64,000 bases of DNA from Bdellovibrio sp. SKB1291214 (GCF_002209355.2 NZ_CP106855.1:3472001-3536000), one strand, 5' to 3'; positions 40,645 through 50,292 are shown, counted from the stretch's first letter. The notes: generated from the letters alone by a model not told the origin. Made by a program: numbers and translations.

Positions 40645-41133
40645 ATGAAAACTTTGATTCTGTTCGCTATGACAGCTTTTCCTTTGTCAGCCTTTTGTGC
40701 TCCGAAAGTGGGGGATACTGCTGTTTATAGGTATTCTATGCAGAATGGCCAGGACAAGTCCGATGGAAGTGAAACTTGGACCATCACTTCGATCGATACG
40801 GAACAAAAGATGGCAACCGTAAACACGCTTCGTGACATTAACGGCGAGCAAACAACACAAACTCAAGTCCTTGATTTAGTGGCTCTGCAAAAAGATAAGT
40901 TTTTTGAAGAGTGCATGGATACAAAATCGGGCTATGAACACGAGACGGTGAATGTTGCCGCAGGGACTTTCGACACTTGCATCAGTGGCGACGGAGCGAT
41001 GATGCCAAGATCTTGGTATGCTGCTAAGGTGACTGTTTTTGGCATGGTGAAAAGCCAACAAACTGCAAATGGCAAAGTTGAGAAGTTTGAACTGAAATCA
41101 TTCTGTTCTGCTTGCTCTCCGCAAATTAAGTAG
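40645..41133 (+). CDS. Secreted protein, unknown
   Basis: 162 residues. Signal peptide MKTLILFAMTAFPLSAFC, with Cys at the end; the following APKVGDTAVYRYSM starts a beta-rich domain like those of small periplasmic proteins. Four Cys in the mature part (EECMD, DTCIS, SFCSACSP) include a C-terminal CSAC. No lipobox consensus, so ordinary secretion is favoured. AAGGGA precedes the ATG. Ends at a shared terminator. Confidence 0.65.
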   Translation: MKTLILFAMTAFPLSAFCAPKVGDTAVYRYSMQNGQDKSDGSETWTITSIDTEQKMATVNTLRDINGEQTTQTQVLDLVALQKDKFFEECMDTKSGYEHETVNVAAGTFDTCISGDGAMMPRSWYAAKVTVFGMVKSQQTANGKVEKFELKSFCSACSPQIK

Positions 41134-41187
41134 CTAGCGCCATAAATATTGCGCTCTATTGCAGCAGCCTATGCCATCATTAAAAAC

Positions 41188-41218
41188 GAAAAGCCCGGTC
41201 AGAACCGGGCTTTTTTTT
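41188..41218. terminator. Bidirectional terminator
   Basis: AAGCCCGGT (41191-41199) pairs with ACCGGGCTT (41204-41212), flanked by A-run and eight T. Serves the secreted protein gene ending at 41133 and the acyl-CoA ligase ending at 41217. Confidence 0.92.
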
Positions 41219-43001
41219 ATGCATACATTTTTTCGATTTCGGTGCTGAACTTTTGATCCAGCTTTTTGCGTTTTAGTTTCATGGAAGGAGTTAATTCTCC
41301 GTTTTCCACTGTCAGCTCGTTGCGCATGATAATATGTTTTTTGATGCTCTCGTAGCTTGCAAGCTGCGAGTTTGCGTCAGCGACTGCATTACGGATCAAT
41401 TCTTCAACGAACGGACTTGTCACCAATTCATCCCAAGAACCGAATTTGATACCTTTTTCTTTCGCAAGCATCGTCACAGCTGCTTGATCTGGGAAGATCA
41501 ATGCCACGATGTATTTCTTTTGATCGCCATGGATCAAGGCATGGGAAATATAAGGGGAGAGGACCAACAAAGTTTCCAAGCGTTGAGGTGCCACGTATTT
41601 TCCACCTGCTGTTTTAATCAAATCCTTTTTGCGATCTGTGATACGCAAATCACCGCTTGGCATGATCTCGCCGATGTCGCCCGTGTGGAACCATCCATCA
41701 GTGAAAGCTTCCTTCGTAGCATCTGGATTTTGATAGTATTCGCGCATGACTTTCGATGATTTCACAAGGATCTCACCATCCGCTGCGACTTTCAATTCAA
41801 CGTCACCGATAGGTCGACCTACGCTGCCAAAGCGATAATTGAATGGCGTGTTGACAGTGATAGCTGCAGTGGTTTCTGTCAGGCCGTAACCTTCCAAAAT
41901 CAAAATACCCGCCGAGTGAAAAAACATAGCGATCTCTTTAGAAATCGGAGCACCACCGCTGATAGCAAAACGCAAACGACCACCAAAGGCCTCTGTGATC
42001 TTCCCAAGAACCAGTTTTTTAGCCAGTTCGTATTTAGCCAATAAGCCGATAGGCAGAATTTGACCCGAAAGTTTATATTCACCCACCTCGCGACCCACTT
42101 CAACCGCCCAATTGAAAAGTTTCAGTTTCAAGGGCTGAGTTTGGACTTGAGCTAAGATAGCGCTGTGGATTTTTTCAAAGATACGTGGAACTGATACCAG
42201 AATGGTCGGGCGTACATCCGCTAAGTTATTGCGAACTTTTTCCAGGGATTCAGCATAGGCCATCGTAAAGCCAATAAACATGTGGCCCCAATGTTCGATA
42301 CGACCCAAGATGTGCGCGTAAGGCAAGAATGTTAAAGATACGTCTGAAGGAACAGCACCCGCAAACGGGAAAGCTTCGCTGACTTCGTTGAATGCTTGAA
42401 GGTGAGTCAAAACCACGCCTTTAGGTAAACCCGTTGTGCCTGACGTATACAGAATCGTCGCCATATCATCTGTTTTCAAGGTTGCGCAAAGATCTCTATA
42501 GCATGTGGGATTTTTCGCCAAGTACTCTTGACCGATTTTCATCAGTTGATTCCAAGGCAGGTTTTCGCTCGGAGTGTGAGAAGTATCCATTAAAAGGATT
42601 TTCTCCACGTGCGGGCATTTAGACTGAATGGATTCAAAAGTTTTCAAAGGGCCACGGCTTTCACAAATCAAAAAGCGGGCTTTAGAATTATTTAGGATGT
42701 ATTCAACGTCTTCTGCAATGTTATTTTGGTAGATTGGCACTGTGATGGCTTTGATGCCAAAGATCGCGTAATCGCTGACAGACCATTCGTAACGAGTGTT
42801 GGCCATGATGGCTACGCGGTCACCGGGTTTAATACCCAAAGACAAAAGGGCGGCGCCCATTGTTTCGATATCTTGATAGTATTCTTTCCAGGATTTTTCG
42901 GTCCACTTGTTGCCGGCTTTAAATTTAATAGCCACGTGTTTGGGATCGCGTGACGTCATTGTCAGAATAGAATGACCAAGGGTCAGAGAATTCGTCTTCA
43001 T
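41217..43001 (-). CDS. Long-chain fatty acid-CoA ligase (FadD15/FAA1-like)
   Basis: 594-residue AMP-forming acyl-CoA synthetase that activates fatty acids through an acyl-adenylate. P-loop YTSGTTGLPKGV near residue 190, GYGLTETTA, TGDIGE and DRKKDLIKTAGGKYVAP with the catalytic Lys region toward the C-terminus. Length and motifs fit the FAA1/FadD15 branch used for long-chain substrates, likely prey-derived lipids in a predator. Ends in the shared terminator; starts 40 bases downstream of the Ser/Thr kinase gene stop. Confidence 0.92.
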   Translation of the reverse strand: MKTNSLTLGHSILTMTSRDPKHVAIKFKAGNKWTEKSWKEYYQDIETMGAALLSLGIKPGDRVAIMANTRYEWSVSDYAIFGIKAITVPIYQNNIAEDVEYILNNSKARFLICESRGPLKTFESIQSKCPHVEKILLMDTSHTPSENLPWNQLMKIGQEYLAKNPTCYRDLCATLKTDDMATILYTSGTTGLPKGVVLTHLQAFNEVSEAFPFAGAVPSDVSLTFLPYAHILGRIEHWGHMFIGFTMAYAESLEKVRNNLADVRPTILVSVPRIFEKIHSAILAQVQTQPLKLKLFNWAVEVGREVGEYKLSGQILPIGLLAKYELAKKLVLGKITEAFGGRLRFAISGGAPISKEIAMFFHSAGILILEGYGLTETTAAITVNTPFNYRFGSVGRPIGDVELKVAADGEILVKSSKVMREYYQNPDATKEAFTDGWFHTGDIGEIMPSGDLRITDRKKDLIKTAGGKYVAPQRLETLLVLSPYISHALIHGDQKKYIVALIFPDQAAVTMLAKEKGIKFGSWDELVTSPFVEELIRNAVADANSQLASYESIKKHIIMRNELTVENGELTPSMKLKRKKLDQKFSTEIEKMYA

Positions 43002-43041
43002 GATGAAATACTCCTGGTTGCTTTAATGTCAGTGCTGCGAA

Positions 43042-44955
43042 TTATTTCAGGAAAAGCTCAACGGTTTGTTTTTGATTGGCTGGAATTTGCACAGTTCTTT
43101 CTGCTGAAAGACCTGTCACTTTATTGTAAGCCTGAATCTTAACACCGACTTCTGCCTGAATAGTGTAACCTTCGCCTGTAGGGCGGATAGCTACTGGAAC
43201 TCCAGCGATTCTTAATTCCGAGTTCGCACCACCGTTTACGATATTAATGTAAACTGATGCCACTCTTGAAAGCGCTTGTAAAGTACCAGTAAATGAATAC
43301 GCCTCGTAAGTTGGGGTTACGGTTGTTACTAAATCTGTATAGCCCTCTTTCACCAAGCGCAGACTGAAAGGGGTATTAGCCTTTCTTTGCATGCTGTGCG
43401 GAGTGAATTCACCCGTGTCAACGCCATCGATTACAATGCGTGATTTTGGTGGATTGCTGTAAATCGACACTGTGTAGTTGGCCGTCGAAGCATCTTCACG
43501 AGTTTGAGTTGTCGTGGTTGCGATAGCTTGGACTGCTGGTGAAGGCGCCGGTGGAGGAGTCGTTGGTTTTAAGCCAACTTGCTCGTGGAAGTTATTCTTG
43601 GGAGCAAAGTTTTGGAAAGCATAAACGCCACCAACCACTGCGGCGATCGCAATTGCACCACGCAATGCCCAGGTCGTTAGATTCGAAGATTTTCTAAAAT
43701 GAATTGATGAGTTCGTACCGGCGCGAACTGCTCCAAGCGATGTTGGGTTGCGGGTCATCGTGCCTGTGCGACCTTGAGTATTTGTATAACCACTTAAAGT
43801 GTTTGGCTTTGGTGGCGTTTTCAAATCTTTAAGGTCAACACGGATATCTGTCGAAGTGTCGATATCCAAGTTTCCAGAATCGTCCACTGCAGCAGATGCT
43901 GTTGGAGGAGTAGGAACGCTTTGTGGTGGAATACGTGTATCTGTTTGCGTAACTACTGTTTTATCTTCAGTAGGTTGCGCTTGAACTTTTGCAAACTCAA
44001 CTTGTTTGCGACGTTGTTCAAGGAATGCAGCAGAGAACGCATTTTTCATGAATACGGAGAAATCCTGAGGAGAAAACTCGGGATATTGTGTATTTAGGAA
44101 TCTGTTCAAATCACGGTGAAAAGAAGCTGCAGTCTGGTAACGAAGGCTGCGATCTTTAGCCAATGCTTTGTTAACAATTCTTTCTAATTCTGGAGGAACA
44201 GAAGGATTGATTTTGCGGATGCTAGGGATTTGGCACTCGCGGATTTTGCGCAAGATCGCTGCTTCACTGTTTGAAGTGAATAAGCGGTCGTTAGCCAAAA
44301 GCTCCCACAATACGATACCCATAGAGAAAATATCTGTACGTGGGTCGATGTTTTGACCGTCCGCTTGCTCAGGGCTCATGTAGCCATATTTACCTTTAAG
44401 AGTACCAGCTTTAGTTGCTTCAATTTGGGTTTCCGCTTTAGCGATACCGAAGTCGATAATTTTAACTTCGCCTTCAAAGCTGACCATGATGTTTTGTGGA
44501 CTCATATCGCGGTGAACGATATTTAAAGGGCGACCTGTTGTACCGTCAATGCAACGGTGAGCGTGGTCAAGACCTGCAGCCACTTCCTTCATCATGTAAA
44601 CGATTTGCTCAATGGTGAAGGATGTCGTAGTTTTCTTAAGTTCATTTAGAATCTGGCGAAGGTTACGACCTTCAACGAATTCCATTACGAGGAAGAATTG
44701 GTTTCTCTCGACACCGAAGTCATAAATTGAGACAACGTTACCATGGTTCAAGTTGACAGCGATTTTCGCCTCTTCTTTGAACATCTCGATGAATTCTTGG
44801 TGATCAGAGTACTGAGGCAGGATACGTTTGATAGCTACAAACTTATTTACACCTACAGCGCCTGTAGACTTAGAAAGATACACCTCGGCCATACCGCCGG
44901 CGGCAACTCTCTCTAACAGAATGTATTTACCGAATTGTTCTACAGCTTGAGACAT
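43042..44955 (-). CDS. Hanks-type Ser/Thr protein kinase with PEGA domain
   Basis: 637 residues. Cytoplasmic kinase domain (about 8-275): G-loop GGMAEVYLSK, VAIKRIL, catalytic HRDMSPQN, DFGIAKA and GYMSPEQ. A Thr/Pro-rich linker (about 320-425) with Asp-rich segments leads to one membrane segment (about 430-450), then a periplasmic part with a PEGA repeat, VSIYSNPPKSRIVIDGVDTG, which resembles surface or carbohydrate-contact domains. The layout suits sensing at the envelope with cytoplasmic phosphorylation output. It is divergent from coaE; the spacer is 65 bases. Confidence 0.92.
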   Translation of the reverse strand: MSQAVEQFGKYILLERVAAGGMAEVYLSKSTGAVGVNKFVAIKRILPQYSDHQEFIEMFKEEAKIAVNLNHGNVVSIYDFGVERNQFFLVMEFVEGRNLRQILNELKKTTTSFTIEQIVYMMKEVAAGLDHAHRCIDGTTGRPLNIVHRDMSPQNIMVSFEGEVKIIDFGIAKAETQIEATKAGTLKGKYGYMSPEQADGQNIDPRTDIFSMGIVLWELLANDRLFTSNSEAAILRKIRECQIPSIRKINPSVPPELERIVNKALAKDRSLRYQTAASFHRDLNRFLNTQYPEFSPQDFSVFMKNAFSAAFLEQRRKQVEFAKVQAQPTEDKTVVTQTDTRIPPQSVPTPPTASAAVDDSGNLDIDTSTDIRVDLKDLKTPPKPNTLSGYTNTQGRTGTMTRNPTSLGAVRAGTNSSIHFRKSSNLTTWALRGAIAIAAVVGGVYAFQNFAPKNNFHEQVGLKPTTPPPAPSPAVQAIATTTTQTREDASTANYTVSIYSNPPKSRIVIDGVDTGEFTPHSMQRKANTPFSLRLVKEGYTDLVTTVTPTYEAYSFTGTLQALSRVASVYINIVNGGANSELRIAGVPVAIRPTGEGYTIQAEVGVKIQAYNKVTGLSAERTVQIPANQKQTVELFLK

Positions 44956-45020
44956 GAAATCATGTTCCCCTTTGATTGGAGTATCGGTAAAATAAATAGT
45001 CAGCTAAAGGAGTTTTGGTT

Positions 45021-45620
45021 ATGAAATGGATAGGACTGACCGGAGGTATAGCTTGTGGCAAGAGCACGGTTAGTCGTATGCTGCGCGATCGAGGCTATAG
45101 TCTGGTTGACGCGGACGAAGTCGCTCGCGAAGTTGTCAGAGCAGGTACACCTGGACTTAAGGCGGTTGTAAAAGAATTCGGGGAAGGTGTTCTTTTACCC
45201 GATGGCTCTTTAGACCGCAGAAAGCTTGGAAGTCTTGTATTTGGAAATCCGGATCGCCTTCATGTTTTAGAATCCATCACTCATCCCTTAATTCGTAAGG
45301 AAATTGCTCGCCGCCGTCAAAACCTCGAAGACATGCGCACCACTTTAGCGATTTATGATATTCCACTTTTATTTGAAACCCATGCCCAAGAAAATTTTGA
45401 TGCGATCATCGTCGTGTCGTGTACTAAGAGCCAACAAAAGGAGCGGTTGATGCGCAGAAATCAGCTGACTGAGGCTGAAATCGACATGCGCATCGCTTCG
45501 CAAATTCCCATTGCAAGCAAAGAAGCTGAAGCAGATTTTGTTTTGCAGAATAACCGCGACGAGCAACACCTTCTGAAAGAAGTCGAGCGGTTGGATCAGT
45601 GGCTGAAGGAATTAAAATGA
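45021..45620 (+). CDS. coaE: Dephospho-CoA kinase
   Basis: 199 residues, last step of CoA synthesis (3'-OH phosphorylation of dephospho-CoA). P-loop GLTGGIACGKSTV at the N-terminus, DADEVAREV, HPLIRKEI and DIPLLFE are CoaE signatures. The ATG at 45021 has AGGAG eight bases upstream; an in-frame TTG six bases earlier is too close to it. Single gene, convergent with the next. Confidence 0.95.
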   Translation: MKWIGLTGGIACGKSTVSRMLRDRGYSLVDADEVAREVVRAGTPGLKAVVKEFGEGVLLPDGSLDRRKLGSLVFGNPDRLHVLESITHPLIRKEIARRRQNLEDMRTTLAIYDIPLLFETHAQENFDAIIVVSCTKSQQKERLMRRNQLTEAEIDMRIASQIPIASKEAEADFVLQNNRDEQHLLKEVERLDQWLKELK

Positions 45621-45648
45621 AAAAGGGAGATCATCGATCTCCCTTTTT
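45621..45648. terminator. Bidirectional terminator after coaE
   Basis: GGGAGATC (45625-45632) and GATCTCCC (45636-45643) with flanking A- and T-runs. The stop codon of the minus-strand gene ending at 45648 falls in the T-run. Confidence 0.92.
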
Positions 45649-46307
45649 TATTTTAGAATCACGTTTAAGTCTGTCGTGGATCCCAATTTAGTTTTGAAGC
45701 TTGTTCCAGGGCATCCGCCGCGGCCCGCTTTGCTTCCCCAAGCCAATTGATCTTCGCTTGTAGAACGTTGTACTTTCCATGTGCGATCTTCAAGTTGCTT
45801 GATTTTGTAGGTCACAACTTTGATCAACTCCACGTTATTTTTGCGAACAACAGGAACACAACGATGTGGATTTCTTGGGTCTGGGAAATTACCACCATTT
45901 TCTGGGGAACCTGGCATTGGAGGGAATCCTCCGCCGAACTCATACTCTGTCATCGTTCCTTTGATCAAGCGAGATGATTTCTCGCTGACTTGGAACGTGC
46001 CATCCGCAAGGACCTGACCTTTTACTTTGCCTTTTTCATCAACCAACTTGTTGCCTTTGACATAGTAAGTTCCAAAAAAATCATTTGTTGCTAAACATTC
46101 GATAGCTGCGAAATCCATTGTTAATGAAGTTGCTGAACGTTTTAGGTTCATCGAGATTCTGCAGTTCTCGTATTTGCGAACTGTCTTTTTTCCGTTGAAT
46201 TGGTCATAGGAAGCAGTCACTGTTCCGATGCCACGAAGCTCGCCTAAAGAGGAAGCGTTAACTGTTAAACCGAATGCGATTGTTAAAGCAAAAATAGTGT
46301 TTTTCAT
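45648..46307 (-). CDS. Secreted protein, unknown
   Basis: 219 residues. Signal peptide MKNTIFALTIAFGLTVNA. Body beta-rich with Gly/Pro segment GGGFPPMPGSPENGGNFPDP near residue 125 and five Cys. No family recognised. The ATG at 46307 is in the palindrome CATGGGCCCATG; a TTG start 66 bases upstream would couple it to the previous gene but would remove the signal peptide from the N-terminus. It lies 62 bases downstream of the 46370-46930 gene. Confidence 0.65.
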   Translation of the reverse strand: MKNTIFALTIAFGLTVNASSLGELRGIGTVTASYDQFNGKKTVRKYENCRISMNLKRSATSLTMDFAAIECLATNDFFGTYYVKGNKLVDEKGKVKGQVLADGTFQVSEKSSRLIKGTMTEYEFGGGFPPMPGSPENGGNFPDPRNPHRCVPVVRKNNVELIKVVTYKIKQLEDRTWKVQRSTSEDQLAWGSKAGRGGCPGTSFKTKLGSTTDLNVILK

Positions 46308-46369
46308 GGGCCCATGAGTACCAATGGACCGGGTAGGTGGCAATGAAGACCTGCCTATGAAGCAAGCAG

Positions 46370-46930
46370 TCAAAACCTAAATCCGTAGCCTAAAAGCGCA
46401 TATAGATCGGGGCCCGCAACAGCTAGGCCAAAACCGAATTCGAAGAAGAGCTTTTCCCCTAAACCCACGCCAGCACGGGCTCTAAAGCGTTTAATTTCCA
46501 CCAGATTTGCGAGCTCCGCCTCGGGATCCAAATAAGTTCCCAAAGCAAGGCGCACGTAAGGGATGAACTTGTCTTCTTCGAGAAACCAGCGACGAGCCCC
46601 GAAAATTCCGACCACATTGTCCTTTTCGAAAGACAACTGAAGATCCCATTTAGGTTTTTCGTGTTCAAGATTGGCAAAGCGCAATCCAAAATTAGGTCCC
46701 TGCGGCCATTCACCCCGTTCCAAATAATTTCCGCCACCAAATCCGCCAGTCAATTCCAACTGCCATGTGGGAGCGGGCGTGCGCAACACGGCAGCTTTGT
46801 CAGAGAGATAAGCATCGCTCTCGCCGCTCAGTGGAGTTGTCTCTAATGTGGTCGTCGCAGTAGGAGCCGCGAGACTCACTTTTGACAACACGACCAAGGT
46901 CAAAAAAAGGGAAACTACAAAAACACGCAT
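46370..46930 (-). CDS. Small outer-membrane barrel-like protein
   Basis: 186 residues: signal peptide MRVFVVSLFLTLVVLSKVSLA, then amphipathic strands (WQLELTGGFGG, WDLQLSFEKD, FIPYVRLALGTYL, FFEFGFGLAVAG) and a C-terminal GYGFRF ending in Phe. Typical of small 8-strand barrels; no named family. Its ATG lies seven bases after a TATACT box with no Shine-Dalgarno. Divergent from the FadL-like gene at 46987. Confidence 0.7.
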   Translation of the reverse strand: MRVFVVSLFLTLVVLSKVSLAAPTATTTLETTPLSGESDAYLSDKAAVLRTPAPTWQLELTGGFGGGNYLERGEWPQGPNFGLRFANLEHEKPKWDLQLSFEKDNVVGIFGARRWFLEEDKFIPYVRLALGTYLDPEAELANLVEIKRFRARAGVGLGEKLFFEFGFGLAVAGPDLYALLGYGFRF

Positions 46931-46937
46931 AAGAAAA

Positions 46938-46945
46938 AGTATAAT
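46938..46945. promoter_or_regulatory. Overlapping divergent -10 boxes (AGTATAAT)
   Basis: On the plus strand TATAAT (46940-46945) lies 41 bases before the ATG at 46987. On the minus strand TATACT (46943-46938) lies seven bases before the ATG at 46930. The two hexamers share four bases, so the divergent genes should compete for polymerase. The -35 regions are weak. Confidence 0.4.
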
Positions 46946-46986
46946 TTACGTCTACAATCTTTGTAAAAGTAAATTGGAGACAATCT

Positions 46987-48207
46987 ATGTTTTTAAAAAG
47001 AGGATCGCTTCTCCTCGCTGCAAGCTTCGGCTCGTTTTTTTCACTAACTACCGCGCGCGCCGACATGGTTGAGTCGGTCAGTACCACGATTCACCACTCC
47101 TACCAATCCCATCGTGCACTCGGTATGGGGGATGCGTTTGTTGCAGTTGCAGATGACTACTCTTCGATATTCTACAATCCGGCAGGATTAGCTCGCCGAG
47201 AATCCGGGCAAGTGAATTTGTCGCTGGGACTGGAAGGAACACCAGGAGCCAAAGACTTCTATGACGAATATCAAGAGATCGAAGAATCGAATCAAACCGA
47301 TCAGCAAAAACAGCAAGCCTATTTGGAAATGATCGAGCGTCACTATGGCGACGTCTATTCGTTACGTTTGACGCCTCTTGAAGGCGTGTGGGTTCGTCCT
47401 AAATGGGGTATCGCCTTTATTCCTGCCGATGTTTCCGTTGAGATTCAAAATCATAAGACTGTGGGTCCAAGTATGTATACGACAGTTTATGCTGATACAA
47501 CGTTGGCTTTGTCGTATGGTGACGATATTCGAGCTGTCGATCATGGCAGACTGTCTTGGGGTATCACTGGTAAATTCGTGAATCGTGGCTTCTACAGTAA
47601 AATTCTAAGTGCCGTGGATCTTGCGGCTAGTGACGAAATCGTTAAAAAAGAAGATATGTTAGAAGGCTACACGATTGACGCAGATTTGGGCCTTTTGTGG
47701 ACTCCGGAAGTTCCAGCGACGGGTTTTTTATCGTTCTTCCAATACCTGCGACCTACAATTGGTTTAGTTGCTAGAAATATCGCTGAAACAGGCTTCAATA
47801 ATTCTTTGAAACTAATCAAAAAAGATGAAAATGCCACGGTGGATGAAAAGAAAATCTATGGAACTCCTGAAAAGAACTATCGTGTTCTTGACGTGGGTTC
47901 GAGATTTGAATTTCCGCGCGCGTGGATCTTTGGTGGTCGTTTTGTGATGGACGTTCGCGATATCGGACATCCCTCTTGGTCTCTTGTGAAGGGCTCTCAT
48001 GCTGGTGTAGAGTTCGATTGGACTGTGTATTCCTGGTGGAAAGGTCATTACCGCGCTGGTTTTAGCCAAGGTTTTTGGACAGCAGGGCTTTCAGCAGAGC
48101 TTGGTATCTTCAATCTGGATGTTGTCAGTTATGCGAATAACGTAGGGACAATTAATACACCTATCGAGAGTCGTGTTTACGCGACTCGCTTAAATCTTGA
48201 TTTTTAA
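46987..48207 (+). CDS. FadL/PorV-type outer-membrane protein (paralogue 1)
   Basis: 406 residues with signal peptide ending TTARA, then the family signature ALGMGDAFVAVADDYSS followed by FYNPAGL, which marks the OmpP1/FadL/TodX-like and PorV-like barrels. C-terminal end ATRLNLDF finishes in Phe. The family forms 14-strand barrels for hydrophobic compounds or acts in surface export. GGAGA precedes the ATG. Two relatives lie at 49193 and 51289. Confidence 0.8.
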   Translation: MFLKRGSLLLAASFGSFFSLTTARADMVESVSTTIHHSYQSHRALGMGDAFVAVADDYSSIFYNPAGLARRESGQVNLSLGLEGTPGAKDFYDEYQEIEESNQTDQQKQQAYLEMIERHYGDVYSLRLTPLEGVWVRPKWGIAFIPADVSVEIQNHKTVGPSMYTTVYADTTLALSYGDDIRAVDHGRLSWGITGKFVNRGFYSKILSAVDLAASDEIVKKEDMLEGYTIDADLGLLWTPEVPATGFLSFFQYLRPTIGLVARNIAETGFNNSLKLIKKDENATVDEKKIYGTPEKNYRVLDVGSRFEFPRAWIFGGRFVMDVRDIGHPSWSLVKGSHAGVEFDWTVYSWWKGHYRAGFSQGFWTAGLSAELGIFNLDVVSYANNVGTINTPIESRVYATRLNLDF

Positions 48208-48220
48208 AATCGATTGAATA

Positions 48221-48250
48221 AAAAAAAAGCCCGGGAGACCGGGCTTTTTT
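48221..48250. terminator. Bidirectional terminator
   Basis: AGCCCGG (48228-48234) pairs with CCGGGCT (48239-48245), with eight A before and six T after. Between convergent genes ending at 48207 and 48254. Confidence 0.92.
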
Positions 48251-48253
48251 CGT

Positions 48254-49003
48254 TTATGGCTTCCATTGAGCTAGAAGTTCTTTTCCTAGAGCTACAAGAT
48301 CCAGATTTGGATCCGTAATATCGACACCGGCATCTGCGATCGCCGTTTTAATAGGATCGCAAATATCCTGGTTTGCCCCCGTAGTCCCGCATGTTGTCGT
48401 ATAAACTGTTTGAATCGAGCTAGCGATTGCTTCCACCGCAGCTGTTGCATCTGCCAAACTCATCGTGGCACTAGGATCACTGTTAATTGTTTTTTGAATT
48501 TCAGTGATAGTGTCTTCAATTTGAGAAGTGTCACACTGTGAGAGATCAGTACTGCAAGAACCTAGGCCCAATGAGGAAGCTGCACTAGCAATAGAAGTAG
48601 CACTTTTAGCCATTGCTCCTAAAAGAGAGAAGCCAACCTGGCCGGATTTTGCGCAGTATTCAGCGGTATTGTTCGCCAACGAAACACTTCCCATATTCAA
48701 CGCAGAAAGCAAAGCTGTCGAAGAGTTGCTGTTATTCGAGATAGAATCCAATGCCTGAGAAAGATTTGCAGGAGAAGTTACGCCGCTTTCAATAAAGCCC
48801 GCGGCACACTGCAGAGCATAGCTCTGGGAAGTCTGCATATAAGCGATGGATGATACGCAGGACTGTGCTGTGGCCGCTGTCGATTCATCAAGGCAGAATT
48901 GAGCTTCCATTAACTTATCTTTGTCGGATTGAGCACTACACGCTGACAGCGTAGCCAGAAATCCTAGACCAGCCAATACGGCTGTAAACTTTGAATGAAC
49001 CAT
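48254..49003 (-). CDS. Ser/Ala-rich predicted lipoprotein
   Basis: 249 residues. Lipoprotein signal MVHSKFTAVLAGLGFLATLSAC (lipobox LSAC). The mature part is rich in Ser, Ala and Thr with nine Cys and helical character. It resembles the 50293-51288 lipoprotein in composition and placement next to FadL-type barrels, perhaps as an accessory. GAGGAG precedes the ATG. No catalytic motif. Confidence 0.7.
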   Translation of the reverse strand: MVHSKFTAVLAGLGFLATLSACSAQSDKDKLMEAQFCLDESTAATAQSCVSSIAYMQTSQSYALQCAAGFIESGVTSPANLSQALDSISNNSNSSTALLSALNMGSVSLANNTAEYCAKSGQVGFSLLGAMAKSATSIASAASSLGLGSCSTDLSQCDTSQIEDTITEIQKTINSDPSATMSLADATAAVEAIASSIQTVYTTTCGTTGANQDICDPIKTAIADAGVDITDPNLDLVALGKELLAQWKP

Positions 49004-49107
49004 CGCAAAACTCCTCGGACGTGAACTGATATATTTGCTTTATGATTACTTATCGGACTTTCAGCGGGGGGCTTAACACCGGACTTTGTACCGTATTTAT
49101 TTAAGAC

Positions 49108-49122
49108 GTCTCAATGTGAGGC
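49108..49122. promoter_or_regulatory. GTCTCA-N3-TGAGGC dyad, copy 3
   Basis: GTCTCA-ATG-TGAGGC in the 189-base divergent spacer, 71 bases upstream of the barrel gene starting at 49193 and 105 bases upstream of the lipoprotein gene starting at 49003. One mismatch from copy 1. Confidence 0.45.
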
Positions 49123-49192
49123 TGATCTCGACCGATAAGTCTTTAGACGAAAAATAGGAAATTTTTCGCGAAACCCTGGAACGGATGGAACT

Positions 49193-50284
49193 ATGAAACG
49201 GATTTTATGGATCACCATCATTCAAATATTTCTGATGATTGCGTTTGCATTCGATGTGAACGCGGCGGAACGACGTGGTTTTTATTCCAGTGTTCGTTGT
49301 GAAGCAATGGGCGGAGCTTGTCTGGCGGTTGTGAACGATGAAACAGCATTGATTGTAAATCCATCGGCACTGGGTAAACTTCGTGATTTTTACGGAACGA
49401 TCATAGACCCCGAAGTGGAAATGAATCAGGCGGCGTTAAGCGCCTTTTCTGCAAACAACTATACAAATCCTTTCAATTTGTCGGGTGTAAAAGACTATTT
49501 AAATCAAAATCGGGATCAATATTATCACGCCAAAGGACAGATTTTTCCCTCACTTGTGATGAGAAACTTCGGTATCGGTCTTTATAATAATTATTTGCTT
49601 GATGCACAGATGAGCTCTGATGGCTCGACGATTGATACATACTATCGCAGTGATTTAGCGTTGGTACTGGGCTTTAACTTCCGTCTGTTTGATGGACGCG
49701 TGAAAATCGGATTCAATTCTAAACTGATCGATCGTATTGAAACTGATAACAGAACACTGAGCAGCGTCGGATCAATGGAATACAGTCAAATCGCGAATTC
49801 TGGAGTTGGTTTATCGAATGACTTAGCATTGATGTTGTCAGCTCCATGGACTTATCTGCCAACATTGACGGCAGTTCTGCATGACGTAGGTGGAACAAGC
49901 TTTAATCAGATGGATTCTTTCCGTCAGTCTTCTGCAACATCCAATCGTCCCAATTTGGTAAAGCAAGATCTCGATGTGGGAGCAGCGTTGTTTCCAATAC
50001 ACACAAATTACTTACGTTCTGCATGGACGGTTGAATACCGTGGCTTATTAACATCAGGTGATGAAGAAGATAAAGCCAAATTGATCCATGGTGGATTTGA
50101 AATGAACTTCGGCGATGTGTTCTTTGTTCGTGCAGGTTATAATCAAAGGTATTGGACCGCAGGTCTTGAGATCGCATCAGAGCGTTGGCAGTGGCAGTTC
50201 GCAAGCTATGGCGAAGAAATCGGCACCAGTACCGCACCTAAAGAAGATCGCAGATACAACACAAAGTTCTCGTTTAGATTCTAG
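49193..50284 (+). CDS. FadL/PorV-type outer-membrane protein (paralogue 2)
   Basis: 363 residues. Signal peptide ending DVNA; signature SVRCEAMGGACLAVVNDETA then VNPSAL, more divergent than paralogue 1; C-terminus NTKFSFRF ends in Phe. First of three tightly spaced genes (barrel, lipoprotein, barrel). A GTCTCA dyad is upstream. Function beyond outer-membrane barrel is not known. Confidence 0.75.
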   Translation: MKRILWITIIQIFLMIAFAFDVNAAERRGFYSSVRCEAMGGACLAVVNDETALIVNPSALGKLRDFYGTIIDPEVEMNQAALSAFSANNYTNPFNLSGVKDYLNQNRDQYYHAKGQIFPSLVMRNFGIGLYNNYLLDAQMSSDGSTIDTYYRSDLALVLGFNFRLFDGRVKIGFNSKLIDRIETDNRTLSSVGSMEYSQIANSGVGLSNDLALMLSAPWTYLPTLTAVLHDVGGTSFNQMDSFRQSSATSNRPNLVKQDLDVGAALFPIHTNYLRSAWTVEYRGLLTSGDEEDKAKLIHGGFEMNFGDVFFVRAGYNQRYWTAGLEIASERWQWQFASYGEEIGTSTAPKEDRRYNTKFSFRF

Positions 50285-50292
50285 GGATGGTG

